Source: Athripsodes cinereus
Taxonomy: Eukaryota > Arthropoda > Insecta > Trichoptera > Leptoceridae
Assembly (NCBI GenBank): GCA_947579605.1
Contig: OX388329.1
Location: 26,368,299 to 26,432,298, forward strand
Length of the DNA stretch: 64,000 nucleotides
Reading direction: 5' to 3'
Shown here: one piece after another, positions 32,753-45,508 of the stretch
How the letters are laid out: the number at the start of each line of letters is the position of its first letter
Position numbering within the stretch: position 1 is the first letter of the stretch
The notes under the pieces: model-generated
The model's database searches: none
The model's input: only the letters and a program-made list of their open reading frames with translations
Told to the model about the DNA's origin: nothing
Made by a program: the position numbers and the translations under genes

Positions 32753-32790
32753 AGTGACCAGGTTTCGACTAATAAAGTTATTGTCAAACT
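32753..32790 (-). ncRNA. variant hammerhead-like motif, family 2 copy b
   Basis: Minus strand: AGU (helix I, 32788-32790), UUGACAA core (32781-32787), extra U, weakened helix II (AACU/AGUC, one A-C mismatch), GAA (32764-32766), ACC-U-GGU helix III (32757-32763), C17 (32756) and ACU (32753-32755), which pairs with AGU. As in copies a and c, core positions 3 and 8 are U and A. Confidence 0.45.
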
Positions 32791-33206
32791 AAATTGACAA
32801 AACCTGGATCTGCTATGTCAGCCGGGTACCACTGACGTGATAGGGTCGGAGATGCCAAAACTGGCTTAGTAGTACTAATGGACTGGAGAGAGTTTATTTA
32901 TTTATTTATAACTTCCTTCAGAACAAACAGTCATCACAGATGATAGCATAACAACAATGCAATATTAAACAAACCATAGACCAAGCAAGTTCACCTATAC
33001 AGTATACCCAAATACAAATCAGAACATTCAAAATATTGCAAATGACAACCAATGAATTGAACCGAATTAGAACATACTACAGACACACGAAGAACAATGA
33101 ATTATTAATAGTGGTGAACAATGAGTTGAAAAAATAGAGACATTGTCACCCAAACGGATAAAAAGGAGTCCTTAGACTCCTGAAATATCCGGGAAAGAAA
33201 GGTTAT
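32791..33206. other. unassigned, with (TTTA)n and an AT-rich tail-like stretch
   Basis: From 32895 a (ttta)-type run and a CA-rich sequence resemble an inverted LINE 3' UTR. No coding match. Confidence 0.35.
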
Positions 33207-33220
33207 ATCAGCATTTGAAT

Positions 33221-33993
33221 TATCATCATCATCATCATCGCCCTCAACGCTCCTCTCGGGAGCACAGGGTAGAAACCAGCCTCCTCCATTCAGAGCGTCT
33301 CTGTGCCAATTGCGTCACCTCTTTCCACGACATTCCTTGCGCTCTGATATCGTTGTCATAGGAACGGTGTATTGTGAAAGAGGGACGCCCGGGCCGACGG
33401 AACCCCTGCGGACGGAAGAACAGTGCTCTTTTTGGCCAACTATCATTAGGCATTCTCAAAACATGTCCCAGCCAGGACCATCGTCTCTCCTGTACCTATT
33501 ACGGAGATTACAGGTCTCTGTATCATTTGTAACATGTTCATACCATTTGACATCCAAAATCCTTCTAAGACACTTGTTTTCAAAGCTTAGTATCTTCCGC
33601 TCTTGAGCCTTAGTTAAGTGCCAAGACTCACAGCAATATAGAAGGATTGGGATGATGCACGCATTGAACAAGCGGCATTTTGTCCTGATGCTGAGTCCAG
33701 ACGCCTTCCAAACTTTGTTCATGTTATTGAAAGCCCCGCTAGCTGCTCTTATGCGGATTGGTAATTCCGACCGGAGATCACCCTCTGGCGCTATGGTTGC
33801 TCCCAGGTACCTGAATTTGCTAACCTGAGATATTTGTGAATTACCAACCATTTGTGGGGTGTGAGTACTCGTGCATGTACTATTACATATGTACTCCGTT
33901 TTACCAGCGTTGATACGGAGGCCAAGGCGCAAGGAATTTTCATAAAGAGCATTAGCGTTGCACTGTAATCCGTCCACAGATGTATTAATACAA
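33221..33993 (-). mobile_element. LINE group B, 773-bp insertion
   Basis: The longest retroelement remnant here. The minus strand encodes the region after the RT palm: L-G-L-R-I-N-A-G-K-T-E-Y, F-R-Y-L-G-A-T-I-A-P-E-G-D-L, I-R-I-R-A-A-S-G-A-F, I-L-L-Y-C-C-E-S-W, F-E-N-K-C-L-R-R-I-L, then, after a frameshift near 33480, G-H-V-L-R-M-P-N, G-R-P-S-F-T, and Q-R-R-S-E-W-R-R before a stop at about 33244. It ends in (GAT)n. A 14-bp duplication, atcagcatttgaat, at 33207-33220 and 33994-34007 gives exact ends. RTE-like by motif order; the RT palm itself is missing. One frameshift apart, decay is slight. Confidence 0.92.
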
Positions 33994-34007
33994 ATCAGCA
34001 TTTGAAT

Positions 34008-34484
34008 ACAAAGCAAAAATAAAATCAACTGTATGTATTTTCATCCATGTTAATAAAACCATAGAGTTTTACAAAATAAATATCAACTCAATCAATAAAT
34101 TTATTTAATCTTAGTTATCAATGAAAAGTACGAAATGATTACAATAATATTATCATCGTGTAGGTGTATCACTTTTATTTGGCGACATACAGTCTGGTCC
34201 ATAGTCATTAAGTATCATTATATGGTATTAATTTATTATTGGGTCTTAATAAAGCTCAAGTATTAATAATAATAATAGTAGAGTGCGTAGGTCGCTGACA
34301 AAACACGCGACACTGTCTCGTTATTTTTATTTTATTTGATTAAAACTCAAGATGTTTTTTATCGATGGAGACTAATAGTAATAATATTATGAGACTAGGA
34401 ATTGTAAATAAATCAGTTAAATGAAGTAGGAAATGTTGTTCTCTACTATGATAGATATGAGGAAAATACTATAATAAACACTAT
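34008..34484. other. unassigned AT-rich sequence
   Basis: No supported feature. Confidence 0.35.
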
Positions 34485-34522
34485 AGATAAACTTCGATGT
34501 GTGTTGGCATCGAAGTTTATCT
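34485..34522. repeat. 15-bp perfect hairpin with nearby echo
   Basis: Arms 34485-34499 and 34508-34522 (agataaacttcgatg and its complement) are perfect, with an 8-nt loop. The element 'aacttcgatg' recurs at 34537-34546, and 'cgatgtgtgt' occurs three times in 60 bp. Function unknown. Confidence 0.7.
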
Positions 34523-37500
34523 GCGATGTGTGTGAAACTTCGATGCTGTACGATGTGTGTATTTCCCTTTTTTCAAGTTTTATGGATGTGTTTTAGAAAT
34601 GTTTTATTTTTTAATTCACTTTTTGTGTTGTTTTGAAATATTGTAACAATGTAACTCACTTCAAAATACGAGTTTATCTCTTTTGATTTTGAGTCATTGA
34701 AATTTAATGTTTTTATTTATAATATACGAGCTTAAAAATATTTTAAATAACTATTTTTTTCTGATTGTGCTTATTTTTTACAAATTAATCATAAATATTT
34801 ATAGTACTTTTCATAATTAATTTTAATATGGCAATATTTTATGGTTCTCAACTTTGGCGGTAAAGAATATTTTCTCCCTCTTTCAAACTCACGCAAAAAA
34901 CGTATTTTTTATCTCTTCTCTTTTTTACACACTTTTTTGCAGTTTTTCTCGCTTTTAAAAATGAAAGTACGGCATTTATTGAGTTTTTATTTCAAATATG
35001 TATGTCGTCTTGAAATGGCCGAGTCAATGGAATGCAAATTCCTTGAAATGGGCGAGTATAGCCCGGTCTTCGTTAGTATGTAATTTTGAAAATCATTTTT
35101 ATAATATATATTGATTAGTTGACTAGGAACATAATGTGTATAATAATTTATTTAAAAAAAAAAAAACTTCATAAAGAACGATACTATATTCTATGTTAAA
35201 AAGTACGTCTTTATTTAGAACAATGTTGTGGCAAGATTGATAATAACCGAATAACTCGAAAGCCGTCGCTTTCGCGGTTAATATCACAACATACCTAGTA
35301 AAATAACAAGTTAGAAGATCAGGTAAATCTTTGACAATCTGGTTATCAGAGATAAAAAGAGACTTAAGTACCGGAACTTTTTCCAGCAAGTACAGAATTA
35401 AGGTACTGGTGGGGTGATGGCCTGGAGAGCCAACCCCAAATCATGGCAAAGCATTACCGGAAGAAAGAATAAGATACATATACTTTTTAAATCGAAAGCC
35501 AATATTTTAGTTAACTTATTGACGTGTCTATCTCTCTTTGATTAATCTATTGGATTGGTTTGGAACTAACCTTCGTATTTTTTTCTGCATCTATTTAGTT
35601 TATAGGAAGATTTTCTAGTCTTATTTTCCAACAGATCTAATCATTAATAATAGAATACAATACAACATGTTCAACCTACATGTGACTACCATTAGTAATT
35701 TAGTAGTTATATTATTAATACTACTACTACTATTTAATGTAAATTACAAGTTAATTTTATCGTAATATGGACTCATGGTGTTTTCTTTTTTTGTATAATT
35801 TGTAGTATTATGTTGTTTAAATATATTTGCATCAACTTAATACTCGTAATATTGAAGTATGAGTCATAATTTTACATGTATTGTATACATATTACTATAT
35901 GAATAAAAATCCTTTTGTATAGCCATTACGAAAGCTCTATTAGATTTTTTTATTATAATATATTTTATTTTTTACTAGTTTATTTCATACCTTATGTTAT
36001 TCAAAGAAGTTTCATTCAATATACCTACAATAATCTAACCGATAATGAATGAAGAAAACAAATGTCTTTTCCGCACCAAAAGAAAAGTAAAACTACCATT
36101 TTAACACATATTTCATAAATTATTTTTCATTAAAATTTTTCGTGAAGTTCCCATCAAAATCCCAAAAATCAAATACGAAGATAAATATTAACATATCCCA
36201 AATGTTCCATTTTTGTATAATACATAAAGGACAACTTGTATATTCATTACATGCAGTTTATTTACTAGCTTCCCCACTTGTTGAAGATGCTGCGATTGTA
36301 TAGATATAAACCTATTTGTCACGAATTTTATCGATCCACAAGGCGATAGAACTAGGTAAATGTTCAATTTGAAGTCTATAAATAAATATTTAGAGTTTCT
36401 ACAAGACTATCTACAGCAAATTTGTTTTCAAGAGCTTTCAATTTCATCTTTAAGTTAACGTCTAAGAAAAGAAATTATTTCAAACAGTTTACAAGTTGCT
36501 ATTCTTTCTTGTCAGTCCACTCTTATACGAAAATGCCTTCCATTTTTCTCCACGGCCTTCAATAAATTGTATTTAAGCTTGTTTGTAATAAGGATAGTAT
36601 TAATATGGTAAGGATAAACCACTACAAGAATATCCAATATTATTAATTCTTGTCCCTTCACGTGTAACAGAATTATTTACAACTTACAATTCTGTTATCA
36701 ACGATACAATATTGAATTTATATTCTCATAATATAAACGTAGGTACAGAATATTTTTATTGGTTCCTGTATTCGCAAATTAAATCAATTTCTAGTGGTTC
36801 AAACAGTTATTATGTTGTATTTCGGTGACGCTCAATCGCCTTGAGGTAAATGTAATATATGACTATTATTTCGATGACCACCTTCAAAGTAAAGATAGAA
36901 ACTGGACAAATCCATTTGTTGCAATATATCGGGAAAACTCAAAAACGAATTAGATTTTGATATATTTCCACATACATATTGATTTCGTCCACTATTTTTC
37001 ACACAGATTTTATAGGATTTGACTATTTTGAAAATTTTTATCTTGTGAGGCCCAATACGAAGAATCTTGCCGATTTTGATTGCATATTTAGTTTATATCT
37101 TGTAAAAACATATCTAAAATTGTCAGTTGATAAATCAATGAACACTTTTTTCAACGTATATAAGTTCTCCAATATAATCAGTGTTTCATTTCACATTTAA
37201 AAGTTCTATTTTGATTTAATACCTACGGGATATAAAGTAAAAAAAAACAGTGTCACTTACTGCGAAGCCTCATCTTCACTACTAGATATATACTTCATCA
37301 AAACTTTTCCAATCTTTTCTGTGTCGAGTAACACGAACCCACCATTTTCCCGTCAGTTGGTCAATATTCATTAACACTCACCCATCTAATTTGAAGTCTT
37401 TCTATACTTTGATTATCCTGTGGTTTCCATTTCAAGATCTTATGCGTTCAATGTCATTTTTTCATTTTACTCTATACAGTATGTACAATTTTGTTTTTAA

Positions 37501-39027
37501 ATGTCAAGTCTCAGCCGCAAAATTATATGTATATATAATTATAAAATTACAAAATTATAGTATGTTTGAATTCAAAATATCTCAAATAAACCATTTGAAT
37601 ATCTTTACGTAAAAACTTCTTCCATCAATATGTCTTTTGATTATTAGAATTGCACACTAATGTTGCATTATAAATAAAACTGTTGTCTTCTAATTGAATA
37701 AAAAAAAACTAGTTTACATTCCTCGTTGGAATACTTCTTGTATTCAAACTGCTAACTAAATGTATAGGTTATATTGATTATTAAGTATTCATTAAATTGT
37801 TGTTGGTATGTGTATGAATTCCACACGATTTGTACAGAGTGGCCAAATAACAATATATACAATGGAAAAACTATGTTTACATACATTTAATTGGCAAAAG
37901 CTCTTTGAAGAGTTTTGGTTCTACTAAAATGAAAAATGCATTTATTAATTTATGATTTTCTAAGGATGGAGTAGTCAATTGATGACTCCCTTCATGGTCC
38001 CTCTTGTGTGGACAAATTTGTCAGTGTAGAAATTTAATCGGATAAATGGAAGCCCCCAGACTTCTGAGCTATCCGGGTGGACGGTGACTCTCCTTCAATG
38101 ATGACTCGGTCCCTTAAATGTATTCCAAGCTGGTCTCAGACATCAACATGATGCCATAGATTCTCATTTTTATCTAAAAGTTTTTGTCTTTTTTTATTTA
38201 TTTTACAATGAATATAAAAAACAAATATCTCCCTTTCATAACATAGTTTTACGATAACTTTTCTCTTACAAAACCAGAAGACATATTTCATATTATTCTT
38301 TAGCAGGCTTACTCTTGACATAATGTAAATATGATCTTAATTTTGTCTTGATCGTCAACTCTACGATGCGAAGTGACTATAGTCAAAACCGTAATAATAC
38401 AAAAAAGCAGATTTTAGAGACCCTTGATTAATCCCGAATTCTTAAATAATTCAAAAGAAGCTGGCGTTTCTGGCCACCGTACATGATAATGTTGATTAGT
38501 ACATACATCGCTTGCAAAAAGGTCAACTGATATAGTATAGACTTATAGAGTAAAGTTTATAATAATTGATCAACAAGTTCACCTTAAAACTCATTGTTAT
38601 TTGCTACGCTTGTTTAGTATGTATTAGTTATGTTGTAGATATTATTATAATAAGCATGATGTCCATTATTTGTACGTTTATTTAAACACGAGTACCTTTA
38701 TTTAGTTATATCAATATATTATAATGAATTATGTTAGATACAAACTTGTATTTTTCTAATGTGTGGAATATATTACGATATAAATATTTTACAGTCAATG
38801 TAATCTCAGTAATATCTCCTCGATTTATTAGGACGAAAATACTCTTAATATTTATTTATTTGTTTTTAAAAGTATGTTAATTCGTTGAAGTACTCAGCAT
38901 AAATTTTTTTTACAAATGGCGTAGACTGGAGTTAGTTTAAAGTGTCCCGACTAAGTTTTTTATTTTTTTAATACACGGCGTAAGACTTTTACGTGTTAAT
39001 GATACAGTTCAATGCGCAACAAAACAC
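34523..39027. other. 4.5 kb of unassigned AT-rich sequence
   Basis: No gene, SINE, LINE coding or clear inverted repeat that I can support. Open frames of up to 88 codons (for example 35123-35389 minus, 36979-37200 plus and 37391-37612 plus) have AT-driven composition. A small stem, aacagaatt/aattctgtt, lies near 36668-36695. Confidence 0.4.
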
Positions 39028-39035
39028 AAGCAGAC

Positions 39036-39560
39036 CAGGGTTGCCAGGTCTTCTCCAAAAAAATACCGAACATTGGGCAAAAAAAAATTTAATCGTTGAA
39101 CTATTTATGCGACCTTGAAATACAAAGTGCCATTGCACAAGACCAACTAGCTGCCCTAACTTATAAATATTATATTTTTTCTCACTAATGCACGCTTCCA
39201 GCAATGTCTTATTTGGTTTGACTGCCCCATGCATTTCGCAACAAGTCAGACTGATATTACATTGTATACATGATTCATCCTTCACCATGTCCACACTTAA
39301 TTTATTACGGCTGTTCGTCCACAAATAATTCATATGGCTAAATACCTACTCTTTCCACATAAGCATTACTACATTGGTACTGCCATTATCGTTTTAATTA
39401 TCTGTTTCAAGTTAGCGCTTATGTTGTTTATTAGGGAGAAAAATCAATCAGAAAAAAATACCGAACCGCCCATACTTCGGTATTTTTGTCATACCGAACA
39501 CCGAACACGGTGCTAAAATACCGAACGGTTCGGTAGAATACCGAACACCTGGCAACCCTG
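39036..39560 (-). mobile_element. hAT transposon derivative, 525 bp
   Basis: Ends are perfect 14-bp inverted repeats, CAGGGTTGCCAGGT at 39036-39049 and its complement at 39547-39560. A perfect 8-bp target duplication, aagcagac, flanks them (39028-39035 and 39561-39568), as expected for hAT. The minus strand has an open frame (to 39333) with N-K-L-S-V-D-M-V-K-D-E, close to the conserved C-terminus of hAT transposases, then S-L-T-C and L-L-E-A. Subterminal 'ataccgaac' motifs occur several times near both ends. It is a deletion derivative: the catalytic region is absent, so it could move only with transposase supplied elsewhere. Confidence 0.9.
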
Positions 39561-39568
39561 AAGCAGAC

Positions 39569-39914
39569 ACAACAGTCACAAGTCAAGAATACATTGAGTT
39601 ATCAAACAACATGAAACAATCAATAAAATAAAATAATACAAAACAGAAGAAGTCAATAGAAAACAATAAGTCAACGTTAAATTGATAGATTCATAGTTTT
39701 TACTACAAAGCTCTTGGCAACTTGGTAGACTTTATCTCTCCAAAAGTAGTCAATCTCTACATAAAATTTAATATTCCAAATAAAATAATTATTCTATTGA
39801 AAAACGTGGCACTAGTCGAAGTCAGAAGATGAGACTTACGTATCTCAAGAATTTAGAAAGATAATTAAATTTTTAGTAAACATTACCTAATGGTTTTTAA
39901 ATATCTTTTTTAGA
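39569..39914. other. unassigned AT-rich sequence
   Basis: No supported feature. Confidence 0.35.
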
Positions 39915-40130
39915 TATCCTCCCACAAGTGGAATAGCCAGCGGATAAACTACTTATAATAAACATACCAGTCGTTCTGTCCGTGTCAATAAAAAGTAAGT
40001 CATTCAGGATGAGCGGCACTCTTCTTCGCTGATTTAAAGATGGTAAATGTCTTTAAACTGGATGTTTTACGAATGCCTGATTTTCACAGGACTTTCGAAT
40101 ATTTACAGAAAAAGTGAGAGGCTTATTCTG
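39915..40130 (-). repeat. repeat family X, diverged copy
   Basis: Begins 'ctcccacaagtggaatagcc' and includes 'attcaggatgagcgg', 'ttcgctgatttaaagatg' and 'caggactttcgaat', in reverse order to the 29.6-kb copy. Confidence 0.65.
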
Positions 40131-40729
40131 CCCTTGAATCCATTCTTATTTTAAAACAAAAAAAGTTGGTTAAATAATTTCCTTCCATACACATTTAACA
40201 CAATAAGGTACCCATGACCCCAATCAAATACAATATAATCCCTTCCACATACTACAACATATAATCATAAATCTTAATGCAATTATGTTATTGTTATTTA
40301 TTCAAAAGTCAATGCACTTTTATAAAATTATAATAATAATTATTATTGTGTCCATAGTAGGTACATTAAACCTAAAAACCGTTTAATTGGACGATTTTTC
40401 GTCCATTAGTTCTGTATTTTCCCACGAGCAATGAAGCGTTACTTGAAACATACAAATTATATTCATATTACTTGTACCTACATTTCTGTAGTGGGTAAAA
40501 AATACTCGCATGGATAAGTTCATCAAAGCGTCGTATTTACTTACTCGATGTCATGCATAACTATTACATTGTGTACGATATGTAAAACTGTCACAACAAT
40601 CGATTCGCTTTGTACTTAGTTACGTCGATTGTCTTGCGCCGTAAAAAAATAATAATATTATAAGAATATTACTCAACAAATACCTCAAACGCACAACCAC
40701 TCGATAGTCCAAACTCCCTTTAACTATGA
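40131..40729. other. unassigned AT-rich sequence
   Basis: No supported feature. Confidence 0.35.
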
Positions 40730-40793
40730 AACAGGAAAGGTGTTCCGATGCTTTTATGTATACGAATCGGCTTAGGCTGGTTAAAGTGAACTT
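40730..40793 (+). repeat. repeat family Y, copy 2
   Basis: 'gaaacaggaaaggtgttccg', 'atgctttt', then 'tacgaatcggcttaggctgg' and 'ttaaagtg', matching 16014-16072. Confidence 0.65.
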
Positions 40794-42869
40794 TACTTTC
40801 AACTTTTTTACAATCTCACCAATAATTCATAATTCACACCACTATCTGACATCTGTTAAGCATACACATCATCTAACAGCAACAAATTTATTTATCAAAT
40901 CTAATAGGTTGGTATATACTTGAAAACTGAAAAAAAAAAATTCTTGAAATTACAGTTTGTAATAACAATCTGGATAACTAAAAAAATTTTTTTTTTCAAA
41001 TTTCCTACAAGAATTATAACTACTTAAACCATTGACACGGTATGATTATCATTCGGCGGAAATCGTCCGGCGAACATAACGCATTCAATCTACGCAGTTA
41101 TGTAAATAGGTAACTATCTATACATAATTGTCTCAATTATTACAGAAATATTATGAACGAAATACTATTACAAACTATTAAAATCGGTAGTACTACATAC
41201 CTACTACTAATACCGATATAAATACTCGGTACATATATACCGAAATATCCGTACCTATTGATGGACTGATTTACAACATTTACTATGAATCTAGGTACCG
41301 TAATATAGTTACTTGTAAATTATACCTGGTATATGTGGATATATATTGAATATCATATCTAGGCTTCCCCTAATTAATAAAATGCTAAAATTGATACGAA
41401 TCGATAAATACCATTAGGGTTGTACAATTCGGGTTTTTGTGTAAAAATAATTTCACAAATCTGGGCTTAAAATGTCAGATTTAACATATTTGTTTATTAC
41501 ATTAATGACAATTGATTTTACATATAAGTAAATAAATGTGCAGAGATTGAGGCTATCGCAAAGCACGATTTCATCCAACTTATCCAATCATTTCATGTGA
41601 ATTTCAGATTTTGGAAATGGTACATCTAATATTTTTTTTTAATTTTAATAATTTTGTAAAGACATTTTATAAACAATTTTACGTTTTTTTGCAGGAACAT
41701 AAAAAATGTTTATATCCTCAAAATCCATCAAAGCTCGTATTTTGAGGGATAATTAATTACTTTATAGTCAATACTAAAAGCGAAAGGTTAATTTCATCAC
41801 TAATAACATTTTTCCTTTATTTGTTAATAAAAGAAATTAATAAATAAATCGAAACACAAAAAAAGTTAAATCACAAAAAGGAAAAAAAACCAAACATTAT
41901 ATTTAAAATCTGATTTCACAAAAATCGTAAATTCTTAGATTTCTTTACCACAAAATGTAATAGGTAGGTACATTAACACTTTTCTTTCTTAATATTAGTA
42001 TTGGTAGCAACTATACAAATCTTCCTGGAATAATATGATTCATAACAATATGATTTCAGAAGATAAATCATTTTAAAATACAGAAAAAAAATCTACAGCC
42101 ATCTCACGATTTCTCTAGTATAATATCGTATTCCGCCTATATCGTTTGCCAAACTATTGAGTATTCGTTTTTCCTTCCAAATAGTGTCTCTGAAAAAAAA
42201 AATCTATAGAATTCCATTCAAAATCCTCCATGTAAAAAAGATTTTCTAATAAAATATCGTGTTACTTATATAAAATGTAAAATAGTATTTTCCAATACCA
42301 CCAAAAGAAAAATCATTATTTTTGTCAACCCTGCAATCGATACTATTATTATTATTATTAATCATTGGATAAACACAAAAACGTTGGCATCGGCCGGAAA
42401 TTAATTTCCTCAATCAACAATTTTACATTATATTATTATGTATATATTTACCTATATACATACAAACATAAATAATAATAATAACAACACAAACATACAA
42501 ACACAAAACAAATATATTATTTGATATTACAATATACCTACACCACACATGGCTAAGCATTTGGTACAAAAATAATACAATGCAAAGTAAACTATTACCT
42601 TTATAATATGCATACATGGCACTTAGTACTCAATACCTACAGTAATGTAAAAATGTCAAAAACAACATTGAAAATGAGCATGTTAGTGATGTGCTCAGTA
42701 TACACATTCGCAAAAGATAATGTGCGAAAATTGCGAATGTTAAATCCCGTGTCATAAAAATGTTAAAGAGAAAAGAAAAGATTTTCCCAATTTCCTATAC
42801 CAAGTTAAAAAATATGGAAATTCTGGGGCAGAAATTTGTAATCTGAATACTTCCGAAAATTTCTATCTA
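40794..42869. other. unassigned, with a LINE 3' box and a hairpin
   Basis: No gene over 2 kb. 41525-41595 (minus) has a degraded LINE 3' box ('gaggctatcgcaaagcacga', 'tttcatccaacttatccaat'). The hairpin at 41715-41749 is listed separately. Otherwise AT-rich. Confidence 0.4.
41715..41749. repeat. hairpin with CCTCAAA arms, copy 2
   Basis: tcctcaaaa pairs with ttttgaggga around a loop containing 'aaagctcgt', paralleling 9405-9440. Two occurrences 32 kb apart suggest a repeated element end. Confidence 0.5.
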
Positions 42870-43250
42870 TTCCCTCACGCCGTATCCCAAGTGGGGTAGG
42901 CAGAGAGAACGGAACGCCAATTAGATCTGTCCTTAGGTACATACTTCTTTCGCCTCCTCCAGTCATACAATTTCTCATGCACGCACGTCGATTTCTCTTA
43001 CTCAAAACACGGCCGTCCTTGAGAATTTGATCTACATGTTCAAGCCATGTAGTTCTCGGACGCCCGCGCTTCTTCGCACCCCTCATTTCAGCCAAGTATA
43101 TTGTCATCTTTGTCATTCTTTCCTCTTCCATTCGTTCCACATGACCAAACCATCTCAATTTATTCACACGCATTCTATCTACAACACTCCTTTTGCATCC
43201 ACTCATTCTTCTAATATCCTCATTCCTCACTCTAACACGCAACGAACTTG
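42870..43250 (-). mobile_element. LINE group C, subfamily copy with open frame
   Basis: The minus strand is open and encodes R-V-R-N-E-D-I-R-R-M-S-G-C, then L-R-W-F-G-H-V-E-R-M-E-E-E-R-M, then K-K-R-G-R-P-R-T-T-W-L-E-H-V, then S-K-R-N-R-R-A-C-M-R-N-C-M-T, near the end of a LINE polyprotein. Past that point the frame shifts away from the family tail (expected near 42880-42950). Edges are not sharp and no duplication is seen. A divergent relative of the 2.4/46.6-kb copies. Confidence 0.85.
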
Positions 43251-43738
43251 GGAAAAAAAGACGCGCTTTAATAATAATTATAACAGAATAAGAGATTGGG
43301 CACATCACTACTACATGCCTTATGCTAATATTATTATGTGCTAGTAATGTCAGGGGATTTGAAATCAATTAGGTGATATTATAATAATAAAGAGTTGTGT
43401 GGACAGTTTTATTAGATAAAATAATGGAAATACTAACGATAGTTGTATCTAATTAGAGAGAGAAAAATATATTTTCATTGGTAAGGAAAATTGTTCCTAT
43501 AAAGGAAAACAGGTATCTTTACCGGATTGTCCAATTCTCTACTTCTAAATTTGTAAAAAAAACGTAAGTAAATTTGCCAAGGGAATGCCCTAGAATTTCT
43601 CAACTGCGTGGACATTATTTTGGTCTCAGTTTTCAATATTTTCTAGTTTTAGATATGCATACGCACATACCTTTTCTACCCCCTCCCCCGCTCTCCGTCA
43701 TTAAATTTTAAATTTGAAAAAATATTTTAAATTTTTAC
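43251..43738. other. unassigned AT-rich sequence
   Basis: No supported feature. A short C-rich patch (ccccctcccccgctctcc) is at 43679-43696. Confidence 0.35.
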
Positions 43739-43905
43739 GATAAATAAATAAATAAAACTTTATGGACCATAATTTTACACAAATACATAAACAATAAAAT
43801 ACAACATTACAAAACGTGACAATTAACAAAATTTGGCCAAAAGGCGGATTTGTTGCTAGGCAACGTCTTCCAGTCAACCCTGAACATTAACATAAAAAAG
43901 TAGGT
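43739..43905 (-). mobile_element. LINE 3'-UTR remnant
   Basis: Starts at a (taaa)-type run and contains 'aaggcggatttgttgctagg' and 'caacgtcttccagtcaaccc', matching the block within the 4.4-kb tandem units. Non-coding. Confidence 0.55.
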
Positions 43906-45300
43906 CTATGCCTACCCAAATAATAATAATCTCCTCACGATCTCCTCACAACAATTTTTTAACCACTTCATCCAATTTGAATGCAAAATTTCCGAACTCT
44001 TAACTCTTGTTAGGTATCATCGCATGCAAGCGCCCTTATCTAAGAACCTCTATGCACTATTGTTTTTGCGAAGAATTGTTCATTCAAATTATTGTAAAGG
44101 TGAATGATTCTAACGTATTTTTTTCCATAAAGACCGACTTTAAATGAGTGAATTTGTGGATACCAAATTATGTATTATAACTTCATATTTTCCTTTCTCA
44201 GAAATCCAAAGCGCAAGTAGAGTATTTAGGTATAATAATATACATATTTGCATTCATCTTATAAAATAATTTGATCAAATCTTTTCTAAGAAATATTATA
44301 ATATAATATCTACTTGTAACTGGTTCAACCTCTTAAAGTAACCATTTTACATAGTAATTACTAAAGCTACAAATCTAGATAGCCACTATTACATATTATA
44401 TACAACAAACTATGTAGCACCTGTAAATAGCCATTTAAATACTTGTATTTTGATACGACTGACCTAAAACAAATTACCCATGCCGACAACAACATGTGTT
44501 CATGATATCATATAAAACAGTTAGTTTTTTTTTTTGCAAGTCTTAGATTTAACTCATTCATAAATGTTAATTAAAAAAGTCTACGCTTTCATTAAAAACT
44601 ACTTCCGAATAAATGTAAAATTTAATGAAGATATGTACTTATTTATATTAAAAATTTCTTTACTGTTCCATTGCCCATAGAATACCAGATTTTTTTTTAA
44701 CGTTGACTACCTAGTTGCGAGTGCTGATTGCATAGTCCTTGTCTCCTTGCTTTTTCGGCACGTCCGCATTGTCCATTTGTTACAGTTGCGTATTTTTTTT
44801 TTGTTTTTTTGTCTGATATTGTTTACCCACTTGTGTAAAATTGTCTATACCGTGTGTTTATAAAATAATGTGCACAAATTAAATATGATACATGTTTGTG
44901 GATGACAGCCGAGCTATGAACGACTTGTTTTTATTTTTGCAAACCATATTTATAATTGTTCTCTGTTTTGTATTTTTTTACCAATAAATAAAATAAAGTA
45001 TAATTAATCCACCTATATTGATTAACTTTTATCAAATATTATTGAATTATGTATATAATTATGTATATTTATATTATGTATACCTATATATCATATTATT
45101 TTTGGATTTTGTATTGTTGTTTATTGTCGTGGTTACTCCTGTCTTGTTGAATTTGATTTTATGTACTTTTTATGTCTATCATATATTTATTTACATGTTA
45201 AAGGCTGACGCCGTGTATTGGAATAAAACAAAAAATAAAATACTAATAGTTAATTATGTAAATCAAATGTTTTTGTGTTAACACTTTGGAAATTCATTAT
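43906..45300. other. unassigned AT-rich sequence
   Basis: No supported gene. The 87-codon frame at 45018-45281 is Tyr/Leu/Val-rich and AT-driven. Confidence 0.35.
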
Positions 45301-45351
45301 AATTAAAATGAATTTAAAAACACTGTATAATTTCCAAATTAAATTTATTCA

Positions 45352-45396
45352 CCTCAAACGTTTTCGCCAAGGCTTCTACTTGGCATCATCAGGAGG
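45352..45396 (-). ncRNA. hammerhead ribozyme candidate, family 4, left arm
   Basis: Exact mirror of the right-arm motif: core CUGAUGA at 45386-45392, cleavage predicted between 45356 and 45355 on the minus strand. Identical to the plus-strand motif because the arms are perfect inverted copies. Confidence 0.8.
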
Positions 45397-45463
45397 ACTA
45401 ATTAGTTTAAGTTCATATGTAGTGAGTCTGTTTTCTATTACTAACTTATACTAACTAATTAGT

Positions 45464-45508
45464 CCTCCTGATGATGCCAAGTAGAAGCCTTGGCGAAAAC
45501 GTTTGAGG
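45464..45508 (+). ncRNA. hammerhead ribozyme candidate, family 4, right arm
   Basis: 5' to 3': CCUC (helix I, 45464-45467), CUGAUGA (45468-45474), extra U, GCCAAG-loop-CUUGGC (helix II, 6 bp, 45476-45494), GAA (45495-45497), AACGUU palindrome (helix III, 45498-45503), U17 (45504), then GAGG (45505-45508), which pairs perfectly with CCUC. The core is canonical apart from the extra U. Predicted cleavage falls between 45504 and 45505. Type I topology, dimeric by its palindromic helix III. Untested, but three helices and the core agree. Confidence 0.85.

Noticed and set aside
36979..37612. Two 73-codon frames close together on the plus strand
   Set aside because: Phe/Tyr/Ile/Asn-rich translations typical of AT-rich noncoding DNA; no similarity between them or to known families.
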